Shown in pieces: positions 5,434-11,138 of a stretch of 11,138 nucleotides of DNA. The stretch comes from Planctomycetaceae bacterium UBA4655 (GTDB lineage Bacteria > Planctomycetota > Planctomycetia > Pirellulales > UBA1268): NCBI GenBank assembly GCA_002405515.1, contig DHLZ01000093.1, forward strand, positions 1 through 11,138, in the 5' to 3' direction. The notes below the pieces were generated by a model. It did no database searches and had not been told where the DNA came from. It was given only the letters and a program-made list of their open reading frames with translations. Numbering within the stretch: the first letter of the stretch is position 1; every line of letters starts with the position of its first letter. A program made the position numbers and the translations under genes.

Positions 5434-6802
5434 GCTCGATCTCGTAGCCCTTGCGATACGGCCGAGAAAGCATGGCGTCGGCCTGGTCGTCGCCGGTGAT
5501 CCGCTCGCCGGCGTCGTTCCAGGCGAGCGGCCGTCCCAGCCGGGCCGAGATCCCGGCCAAATGGCAGATGTTCAGCATCTTCATGTGGGAGTGGACGTCG
5601 GAGATCGGCTCCTGCCGGGTCTTCACGCAGTGGAAGAAGTTCGCCCAGTGCCCCTTCCGCTCGTTGTCCTGCATCGGGAGGTTCTTGTAGACCCGCTGGA
5701 GGGCCCCTTCGGGAAGAGGATCGTCCTTCAGCGCATCGACCGGCGCCCCGGCGAGCTTTTTTCGGGCCACGAAGATCGACCCCTTTTCGCCCTCGATGAG
5801 CACACCGTTTTCGGTGTCGTCCCGGATCACCATCTGCGTGCCGCCCGGGAAGTCGACCTTGAACAGAAAGGACGTGGCCGTGTTGTAGCGGTCTCGTTCG
5901 ACCGGCACGCCGTCCTTGAAGGCGACGGGGTGGACGGCCGAACCGGAGATGCCCGTCGGGCCGGCCGTCTGGCCGTTGAGCATGAGGGCCCAGGTCGCGA
6001 TGTCGACGTGGTGCGCGCCCCAGTCGGTGAGCTTCCCGCCGGAATACTCGTACCACCAGCGAAATCCGTAGTGACAGTTGGTCTTCTGCTGCGTCTCCTT
6101 GCCGGCGGTTTCCGGATCGGTCAGGAAGCGATACTCGGCGACCGGCGCCGGACCGAGCCAGCGGTCCCAATTGAGGCCCTTCGGAACGTCCGCCACGGGG
6201 ATCGAGGGGCTCGAGGGGGCCGCACCGATCGCGGCCTGCACCTTCTTGATGCGACCAAGCCGCCCCTCGGCGACGATCGCCATCGCCGGGATGAAGTGCT
6301 CGAAATCGCTCCGCTGCTGCGTGCCGACCTGGACGATCCGGCCGGTCTGCTTCTGGATCTTGCGGATGAGCTTGCCTTCGTCGATCGTCAGCGTGAGCGG
6401 CTTCTCGCAGTAGACGTCCTTGCCGGCGAGCATCGCCTCGACGACGGGCTTGGTGTGCCAGTGGTCGGGCGTGGCCACGTGGACGACGTCGATGTCCTTC
6501 CGCTCGAGAATGTGGCGGTAGTCGGAGTGGACGGCGGCCTTGCCGTCGGCGAACTTCGCGTTGAACTGATCGGCGCGGTCGGCATCGACGTCGGCGATCG
6601 CCACGAGGTCGATCCAGTCCTTGGCGGCGTTGATGTTGGCTTTCGCGATGCTGCCGGAGCCGATGAGGCCGACCGTGATGCGGTCGTTCTTCGCCTTCGT
6701 CTCGTCGCCGAGCGTCCGCGGGGTCGAGAAGAAGTAGGGGATCGCGGCGGCGGCGGCCGTCGTGCCGCAGGAGGCGAGGAATCCGCGTCGAGTCGCTGGC
6801 AT
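5420..6802 (-). CDS. Tat-exported Gfo/Idh/MocA-family oxidoreductase
   Basis: A 460-residue NAD(P)-dependent dehydrogenase-like protein. TRRGFL at residues 4-9 followed by an Ala-rich hydrophobic stretch (SCGTTAAAAAIPYFF) is a twin-arginine signal, so it should be exported folded with its cofactor. The Rossmann domain starts at about 42 with GLIGSGSIA (45-53). CEKPLTLT contains the catalytic Lys of the EKP motif (133-135). TPDHWHTKP is the usual motif after the fourth strand. The C-terminal domain has WGAHHVDIATWAL (261-273), with active-site His residues and Asp267. This branch is greatly expanded in planctomycetes and acts on sugars or related polyols, but the substrate cannot be told. GGAG with a 7-base spacer precedes the ATG at 6802, the best ribosome site on the minus strand here. 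It begins a tightly overlapping three-gene set. Confidence 0.95.
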   Translation of the reverse strand: MPATRRGFLASCGTTAAAAAIPYFFSTPRTLGDETKAKNDRITVGLIGSGSIAKANINAAKDWIDLVAIADVDADRADQFNAKFADGKAAVHSDYRHILERKDIDVVHVATPDHWHTKPVVEAMLAGKDVYCEKPLTLTIDEGKLIRKIQKQTGRIVQVGTQQRSDFEHFIPAMAIVAEGRLGRIKKVQAAIGAAPSSPSIPVADVPKGLNWDRWLGPAPVAEYRFLTDPETAGKETQQKTNCHYGFRWWYEYSGGKLTDWGAHHVDIATWALMLNGQTAGPTGISGSAVHPVAFKDGVPVERDRYNTATSFLFKVDFPGGTQMVIRDDTENGVLIEGEKGSIFVARKKLAGAPVDALKDDPLPEGALQRVYKNLPMQDNERKGHWANFFHCVKTRQEPISDVHSHMKMLNICHLAGISARLGRPLAWNDAGERITGDDQADAMLSRPYRKGYEIEHASS

Positions 6803-6851
6803 GGGGAGTCTCCGAAAGAGTGGCGAACAACGATGTCAGGATACCCTCAAC

Positions 6852-6878
6852 CGACGCGACCTTCCACTGGACGCGTCG
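6852..6878 (-). terminator. Hairpin directly after the RlmI-like gene, possible terminator
   Basis: CGACGCG (6852-6858) is perfectly complementary to CGCGTCG (6872-6878), with two further inner G-C pairs after a mismatch. It begins the base after the stop codon of the methyltransferase gene. No T run follows on the minus strand (GGTTGAGGGTATCC), so it would be a weak or Rho-assisted terminator, or an mRNA 3' end stabiliser. It separates the top6B pair from the oxidoreductase set. Confidence 0.4.
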
Positions 6879-7763
6879 TCATCGCAGGCCTGCCATCACA
6901 TGCCAGCCGAGGGCGAGTCGCCGGCCTTGGTCGTCTTCGCAGAAGAGCGGCCCCGCCTCGATCCGGTCGGCGACGACGGGAACGGCGGCCGCGACGAGCG
7001 ACGCGAGCCGCCGGTCGTCCCAGCCGGGGGAGTGAGACGTGAGCACGAAAAAGCCGTCGTCGTCGAGCATGCCGGCGAGCTGCGACACGAGCGGCTCGAG
7101 GTCGCGGTCGATAGAGAACGCCTCGCCGCGGGGCCCGTGGCCCCAGGAGGGCGGGTCGAGCAGGATGCCACGGAAGCGTTCCCCGCGACGGACGAGACGA
7201 TCGACGTACCGCACGGCATCCTCCTCCACCCAGTGGATCGGCCGGTCGGCGAGGCCCGAGGCACTGGCGTTGTCGCGGGCCGTTCGGATCGCCTGCCGGG
7301 AGGCATCGACGTGGAAGACCTCGGCGCCGGCGGCCGCGAGCGCAAGCGTGGCGGCCCCCGTGTGGGCGAAGAGCGAGAGCACGCTTTCAGGAGCGTCCTT
7401 CGCGCGAGATCTGTTTCCCCACGCCGCGTGAAGCCGACGCCAGAGGGGAAGCTGTTCGAGGAAGATGCCGAGTTGCCCCGAGGGGGCGGGGCGGACATGC
7501 AGCCGGATTGCCGACGGCGCGGTGGCCGCGTCGCCGGCCGCGCCGAGCTGCACCGTCACGAGCCAGGGCGACGGGAGCGGGGCGGTGAACCGCCATGTTC
7601 CGCCGCGGGCATCACCGTCGAAGACCGCGGCCGCCTCCCGCCAGACCGCGGGATTGTTTTTCGGTCCCCGCGCGGCGGGGTGTGGCCGATCGACCAGGAT
7701 GCCGCCGAGCCGCTCGAGCCTGCGGCCCTCGCCGAAGTCGACGACCGCGGGATCGGGGTTCAC
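6879..7763 (-). CDS. RlmI/RlmK-like class I SAM-dependent methyltransferase (PF10672 type)
   Basis: A 294-residue methyltransferase related to 23S rRNA cytosine-C5 / guanine methylating enzymes (COG1092 group). The N terminus lacks the PUA domain of full-length RlmI and starts with the linker seen in short members (DRPHPAARGPK, then PAVW and GGTWRF). The Rossmann core has motif I VLSLFAHTGAATLALAAAG (128-146), Asp153 at the end of the second strand, and motif IV DPPSWGHGPRG (203-213), as in PF10672. FVLTSHSPGW (239-248) occupies the position where RlmI-type enzymes carry a strand with a Cys; here no Cys is seen, so a C5-cytosine mechanism is not supported. The target could be RNA or another substrate. 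The start GTG (7763) overlaps the top6B TGA by a GTGA junction, which decides the start. Confidence 0.9.
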   Translation of the reverse strand: MNPDPAVVDFGEGRRLERLGGILVDRPHPAARGPKNNPAVWREAAAVFDGDARGGTWRFTAPLPSPWLVTVQLGAAGDAATAPSAIRLHVRPAPSGQLGIFLEQLPLWRRLHAAWGNRSRAKDAPESVLSLFAHTGAATLALAAAGAEVFHVDASRQAIRTARDNASASGLADRPIHWVEEDAVRYVDRLVRRGERFRGILLDPPSWGHGPRGEAFSIDRDLEPLVSQLAGMLDDDGFFVLTSHSPGWDDRRLASLVAAAVPVVADRIEAGPLFCEDDQGRRLALGWHVMAGLR

Positions 7764-9931
7764 CGCCGTTTCTTTCCCCGCGACCGCTTGCCACGGTTCT
7801 TGGACGCCGGCTGCTCGGATTCCTCGGACGTGGCGGAAGCGGCCGCAGCCTGCTGCGGCTGCACGATGATGCAGTTCTCACCGAGATCGAGATCGTCTTC
7901 CTCCTCGATCGGCCGGCCCCGTTCGTCGAGCTTCACGTCGGCCTCGGCGGTCTTCTTCTTGGCGACCGCGAGCAGCTGGTCGTAGAGCTTCTGCCGGTCG
8001 ACGCCGTTGATGCTCGCAACCGCCGTCGCCACCTCCCCGAGATACCGCAGGAAGATGCTCCGCCGCTGTCCCTCCTGCGCGACTCGCAGCCGCCGACGGA
8101 GGTACATGCCGAGCTTTCGGCCCACCGCCTGCAGCGCGAGCCGGATCTCCTTCTGGATCTCGGGGTACGAGGCGATCGCCTCCTTCGACTCGCTCGTGAA
8201 CGGGACCCAGACGCTCGCCATGTGCACCATCACCGTCACCGGCCCGCTCGGGAGGTTGCCGCGGGACTGAGACAGCCCGTAGGCCCGCCAGTTCGTGCCG
8301 AGGATCGTCTGCGTCACGGCGCAGGCGCCGTGCTGGAACTGCAGCGGCACCCGGTTGGCGTACCGCAGCACCGTCATGTTCTGCCCCTCGTCGAGGTTGA
8401 CGTGCTGCATCGCCGTGTGGAGCGATGCGAGGGCGTCCTTCTTCATCTTCGAGGGGGACTGGCGGCTCGCGAGCTGCGCCTCCTCGAGGATCTTCTCGGC
8501 CGCCTCCCCGCCGAGCCCGGCGAAGGTGGTCACGAGAAACTGCTTGAGGCTGCGGGCGTCGGACTCGCCGGCGAGCTCCGAGAGCGCCTCGAGCGTGACC
8601 TTCTGCGCGACCGGCGAGCCGCCGTAGGCGAGCGCCGCCTCGATCACGAACGGGTTGCCCCGGTAGACCGACGGCGGACGGGTCGCCGCGACGAAGAACT
8701 CGCCCGGCACGACCTCCTTGAGCCCCGCGAGCAGCCGCTGCTCGCCGATCGGCACGATGCAGTCGGTGCTCGGCGGCGGGATCCGGGTCTCCTGGAGCGC
8801 CTTGTAGAGGGCGTCGGCCTCGCCGCGGCCGATCTTCGCGGCGGTCGCGCGGGTCGAGAGCTTCGCCGTGTCGCAGACCTTCTTCGCGATCGTGTTCGAG
8901 ACACGGGAGAAGGAGCCGGTGAGAAACTGCGAGAGCGTGAGCTTCGGATGCTCCTGGAGCAGCGTGACGAGCCGGCCGAGCTCGACGCCGTAGGGATGCG
9001 GCTTGATCTCCTTCGGCTCCGGCGGCAGATCCTCGTGCGACCGCTCGAGAATCCGCTCGTTGCCGTCGGGCCCCTGGTAGTGGATCCTCGCGTGCGGGTT
9101 GGCGATCGCGGTCTGCTCGAGATACTCCTCGACGCTGCCGCGGCCCCGCTGGTGCTTCGACTCCAGCTCGATCGTCACCCGCGTGCCGTGGGGCACGGGC
9201 TCCTGCCTGTCGTTCGCGGCGACCCACTCGATGCCGTGCTTCCGCATGAGCTCGTCGCCGTTCTTCCCAGGCGGGATGTCGACTCCCTCCCCCTTGCCGT
9301 TGAGGATTTCCGGCTGGTTGGTCTTCGTGTCGATCCGCAGCTCGTAGTAGTGGGCCGGATCCTTGGGCGATGTCTTCGAGATGATCTTCACCGGCTTGCC
9401 GGTCGTGAGCACGCCATACATGCCCGCCGCCGAGATGCCGATCCCCTGCTGGCCGCGGCTCATGCGGAGCCGGTGGAACTTCGAGCCGTAGAGCAGCTTG
9501 CCGAAGATGAGCGGGATCTGCTTCCGCACGATGCCGGGGCCGTTGTCCTGCACGCCGACACGGTGGCGGCCCGGCTCGGTCTCCTCGATGTGGACCCAGA
9601 TCTCGGGCAGGATGCCCGCCTCCTCGCAGGCGTCGAGCGCGTTGTCCACCGCCTCCTTCACCGTCGTCAGGAGCGCCTTCCGCGGCGAGTCGAACCCGAG
9701 CAGGTGGCGGTTCTTCGCGAAGAACTCGCTCACGGAGATGTCCCGCTGGCCGGCCGCGAGCGACTGGGCGGTGGCCCGCCGCTTCGGCGATCCCTTCGCG
9801 GCCGCCTCGGCCCGCGGGCTGTCGGCCGAATCGTGCTCCGCGGCGGCCTTCGGTTCCTCGGCCGCCTTCGGCTGGCGTTCCGAATCCTGGCGGCGGTTCT
9901 TCTTCGGGGGCCTCTTGGTCGCTTGGGCCAT
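7760..9931 (-). CDS. top6B: DNA topoisomerase VI subunit B (type IIB, ATPase subunit)
   Basis: A 723-residue GHKL ATPase subunit of the A2B2 type IIB topoisomerase, which passes one duplex through a double-strand break made by subunit A. Residues 1-62 are a low-complexity charged extension (KRPPKKNRRQ and similar). The GHKL domain follows: KEAVDNALDA (92-101) with Glu93 and Asn97, DNGPG (129-133), SRGQQGIGISAAGMYG (158-173) as the ATP lid, and HGT (248-250). A helix-two-turn-helix-like segment comes next (about 320-400), then the transducer domain up to about 640, including a YRGNPFVIEAALAYGG stretch. The tail is acidic, then basic (KNRGKRSRGKKRR). It is longer than archaeal subunits of about 530 because of both tails. 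No subunit A gene is beside it in the window. A G-rich tract and a possible -10 box lie upstream. The downstream methyltransferase gene is coupled by GTGA. Confidence 0.95.
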   Translation of the reverse strand: MAQATKRPPKKNRRQDSERQPKAAEEPKAAAEHDSADSPRAEAAAKGSPKRRATAQSLAAGQRDISVSEFFAKNRHLLGFDSPRKALLTTVKEAVDNALDACEEAGILPEIWVHIEETEPGRHRVGVQDNGPGIVRKQIPLIFGKLLYGSKFHRLRMSRGQQGIGISAAGMYGVLTTGKPVKIISKTSPKDPAHYYELRIDTKTNQPEILNGKGEGVDIPPGKNGDELMRKHGIEWVAANDRQEPVPHGTRVTIELESKHQRGRGSVEEYLEQTAIANPHARIHYQGPDGNERILERSHEDLPPEPKEIKPHPYGVELGRLVTLLQEHPKLTLSQFLTGSFSRVSNTIAKKVCDTAKLSTRATAAKIGRGEADALYKALQETRIPPPSTDCIVPIGEQRLLAGLKEVVPGEFFVAATRPPSVYRGNPFVIEAALAYGGSPVAQKVTLEALSELAGESDARSLKQFLVTTFAGLGGEAAEKILEEAQLASRQSPSKMKKDALASLHTAMQHVNLDEGQNMTVLRYANRVPLQFQHGACAVTQTILGTNWRAYGLSQSRGNLPSGPVTVMVHMASVWVPFTSESKEAIASYPEIQKEIRLALQAVGRKLGMYLRRRLRVAQEGQRRSIFLRYLGEVATAVASINGVDRQKLYDQLLAVAKKKTAEADVKLDERGRPIEEEDDLDLGENCIIVQPQQAAAASATSEESEQPASKNRGKRSRGKKRR

Positions 9932-9948
9932 GGTGGCTCGGCTTTGCT

Positions 9949-9971
9949 GGGGGCAGGGGAGGGTGGGGGGG
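9949..9971 (+). other. G-quadruplex-forming motif upstream of top6B
   Basis: Four consecutive G runs of 5, 4, 3 and 7 with loops CA, A and T, which meets the usual rule (four runs of at least 3 with loops of 1-7). It lies on the + strand, the template strand for top6B, between the start codon (9931) and the possible -10 box (9989-9994). Folding is predicted from sequence, not shown. Confidence 0.7.
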
Positions 9972-9988
9972 CCTTGCGGGCAACGCAG

Positions 9989-9994
9989 AATATA
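9989..9994 (-). promoter_or_regulatory. Possible -10 box for top6B
   Basis: On the minus strand this reads TATATT within GGTATATTCTGC, the only A/T-rich hexamer in the 236-bp divergent region between top6B and the exported-protein pair. A -35 at 16-17 spacing would be GTTTTC-like, which is poor. A transcript would start near 9982 and have a leader of about 50 bases that carries the C-rich complement of the G-quadruplex motif. Confidence 0.35.
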
Positions 9995-10167
9995 CCGACG
10001 CCTCGCCCTCGAAAACCGCCGACCGCCCCGGGGCCTGCTGGGGGACCCTGCGTGTCGGGAAGAGGCCTCCGGGAGCGAGCCTACGGGTTCATCCGGCCGG
10101 TCGATGCACGCCGAAGGAATGGATCGACGGGATCGGTGTGGTTTCGAAGACCGTGCGAGGTGAACCG

Positions 10168-10500
10168 ATGAGAACGCTCCTCATGCTGCTCGTGTCGGCG
10201 GCGACGATCGGAATGGCTGGACTGGCCATGGCCGCGCCGATCGACCATGGCGTCGATGCCCCGACGCCCGACGTCTTCTACAACTTCTACCTGCCCCCAT
10301 CGCCGCCGCCGCCCGGCTACCCCGGCGTGGGCGCGCAGCTCTACGTGTCGCCGAGGCCCGTGCCGCCGCGGGTGGGACACACCTGGATGACCTACCCGCC
10401 CTTCATGCCGCACGAGTTTCTCTACAAGCACCATCGCCGCTACATCCGTCCGGCGGGCGCCATGGGATTCAAGACGGATGCCAGGGTCTGGTGGTACTGA
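10168..10500 (+). CDS. Small exported Pro/Tyr-rich protein, unknown function
   Basis: A 110-residue protein. MRTLLMLLVSAATIGMAGLAMA is a Sec signal peptide with likely cleavage after AMA. The mature part is Pro-, Tyr- and His-rich, with FYNFYLPPSPPPPGYPG, then AQLYVSPRPVPPRVGHTW, then PHEFLYKHHRRYIRP, ending in WWY. I recall similar short secreted proteins in Pirellulales but no named domain. GAGGTGA (10157-10163), 4 bases before the ATG at 10168, is the clearest ribosome site on the + strand and decides this start over an upstream ATG at 10138. It is followed after only 2 bases by the next gene, so the two form an operon. A structural role in the envelope or surface is a guess from composition. 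Confidence 0.85.
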   Translation: MRTLLMLLVSAATIGMAGLAMAAPIDHGVDAPTPDVFYNFYLPPSPPPPGYPGVGAQLYVSPRPVPPRVGHTWMTYPPFMPHEFLYKHHRRYIRPAGAMGFKTDARVWWY

Positions 10501-10502
10501 AC

Positions 10503-10904
10503 ATGAAGAACCGTAGCTTCGCCCGGATCGTTCGGCCTTCCATCATCGCCGCGTTGTCCGCAACGGCGGTCCTCGTCGCCTGCTGCCTCGAGGCCCACGC
10601 CGACGGCTCGTACGCGGCGCAGAAACGGTACTTCCTCCGCGCGCAGACCCGCAGCTGGCACAGCGGCTGGTACGACCCTTCGCTCGGCCGTCCCTGGGGC
10701 CTCGTTGTGCCGCCGACGGCCGAGTTCCAGTCGCAGTATGGCTGGGGCGTGCCGAGCTCGCGGACGCTTCCGATCTACCACCAGTACGGCCGTCCCTACC
10801 CGGGGCCGGGCGGCGTCCCCGGCGGTCGCGGCTTCATGCCGACGCCCAACATCCCGAGCGACACCGTCCAGTTCGGCATCCACTACGGACGAGGTCCGTG
10901 GTGA
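10503..10904 (+). CDS. Small exported Tyr/Gly/Pro-rich protein, unknown function
   Basis: A 133-residue protein starting 2 bases after the TGA of its partner. The N terminus (MKNRSFARIVRPSIIAALSA...) is a Sec signal. Cleavage after AHA (about residue 33) is likely, but LVAC just before also fits a lipobox, so a lipoprotein is possible. The mature part contains SWHSGWYDPSLGRPWGLVVP, PPTAEFQSQYGWGVP, IYHQYGRPYPGPGG and a C-terminal HYGRGPW. The VVPPTAEFQ...YGWGV...PIYHQ pattern is one I recall as recurrent in planctomycete exported proteins of unknown function. GGTGG (10490-10494) with 8-base spacing serves as ribosome site and favours the ATG at 10503 over the GTG at 10491. REP copy 6 begins 69 bases after the stop. 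Confidence 0.85.
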   Translation: MKNRSFARIVRPSIIAALSATAVLVACCLEAHADGSYAAQKRYFLRAQTRSWHSGWYDPSLGRPWGLVVPPTAEFQSQYGWGVPSSRTLPIYHQYGRPYPGPGGVPGGRGFMPTPNIPSDTVQFGIHYGRGPW

Positions 10905-10972
10905 AGGGAGCACTACCGGGAGCACGATCGAGCCGGCAGTGTGCTCTGTGCTGACCGACTCCGCGGGTTCAC

Positions 10973-11000
10973 GGAAGCCCGAGCCGCGAGCCGAGACGGG
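10973..11000 (+). repeat. REP-like 28-bp repeat, copy 6
   Basis: Begins GGAAGCCCGAGCCGCGAGCC and ends GAGACGGG; 26 of 28 bases match copy 1. It has the same orientation as the upstream gene pair and is followed by CGGTGACGCG, matching the CGTTGACG / TGTTGACGCG after copies 1 and 2. Confidence 0.8.
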
Positions 11001-11138
11001 CGGTGACGCGGCCACTTGCATGGATGCCCGGTCAATGAAGCAGCCTGCATGAGGCCGCATTGCCGCCGGGGGTGCGAACGCATCGTAGCAACGGCGAGGA
11101 TACGCCAGGTGCTACTCCGCCTCCGCACCCCCCGCGTT
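11001..11138 (+). repeat. Dispersed repeat segment, copy B (cut by the window end)
   Basis: Aligns to the minus strand of 471-609 over its whole length and sits at the same place relative to its REP copy. By analogy with 174-637 it should continue beyond 11138 into a structured core and an inverted REP copy. No gene is seen: the possible reading frames lack a ribosome site and known domains. Together with 10905-10972 this accounts for the 234 bases after the last gene. Confidence 0.7.

Noticed and set aside
4649..7042. 797-residue + strand open frame opposite the methyltransferase and oxidoreductase genes
   Set aside because: Antisense shadow of SpoU and Gfo/Idh genes, with no domain of its own.
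10138..10167. Upstream ATG start for the first exported protein
   Set aside because: The ATG at 10168 has a GAGGTGA ribosome site and begins a standard signal peptide; the extra ten residues would precede the signal.
7595..10171. 858-residue open frame on the + strand opposite top6B and the RlmI-like gene
   Set aside because: Arg/Leu/Asp-rich low-information translation typical of antisense frames in GC-rich DNA; the minus strand holds two genes with clear family motifs.
10920..10946. Terminator after the exported pair (GAGCAC ... GTGCTC)
   Set aside because: Only a 6-bp stem with a 15-base loop and no T run; a competing GAGCAC lies at 10908-10913. Too weak to annotate.
10913..11128. 71-residue minus-strand frame similar in translation to a frame within 471-646
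   Set aside because: The similarity (e.g. PRRQCG, TGHP, RASV) follows from the DNA repeat itself. No start signal and no amino-acid-level conservation beyond nucleotide identity could be shown.

Overview
This is a GC-rich chromosomal window that looks planctomycete, most likely Pirellulales. The grounds are a bacterial DNA topoisomerase VI B subunit, a Tat-exported Gfo/Idh/MocA oxidoreductase, small exported Tyr/Pro/Trp-rich proteins resembling ones I recall from that group, few clear Shine-Dalgarno sites, and a dispersed 28-bp repeat (GGAAGCCCGAGGCGCGAGCC...) of a kind I recall as common in these genomes. The placement rests on family recognition only.

Layout. 1-207 is the C-terminal tail of a DinG/Rad3-type helicase, interrupted by an in-frame amber codon, so probably a pseudogene remnant. 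174-637 is a roughly 464-bp non-coding element bounded by inverted copies of the 28-bp repeat. It contains a strongly self-complementary core (268-406) and a segment that recurs in opposite orientation at the right edge of the window (10973-11138). 639-1289 (-) encodes a CBM9-like protein and is divergent from glgA (1397-2872, +), glycogen synthase. A cluster of three repeat copies follows glgA. 3129-3497 (+) encodes a small exported Cys-rich protein whose 3' end overlaps, tail to tail, the last gene of a long minus-strand run.

That run, read right to left, is top6B (9931-7760), an RlmI-like methyltransferase (7763-6879, GTGA overlap), a 76-bp gap with a hairpin, a Tat-type Gfo/Idh oxidoreductase (6802-5420), a SpoU/TrmH RNA methyltransferase (5433-4588, 14-nt overlap) and an unrecognised helical protein (4597-3461, ATGA-type junction). 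These are likely two operons, or one with internal attenuation. A divergent + strand pair of small exported proteins (10168-10500 and 10503-10904) follows, then another repeat element.

The genes do not form one obvious pathway: they cover glycogen synthesis, RNA methylation, DNA topology and cell-envelope or exported functions. No defence system, CRISPR array, transposase, tRNA or rRNA was found. The least explained material is the repeat system: one 28-bp motif at four gene 3' ends in the same orientation, inverted pairs that bound larger structured elements, and an RNA-foldable core with no recognised family.
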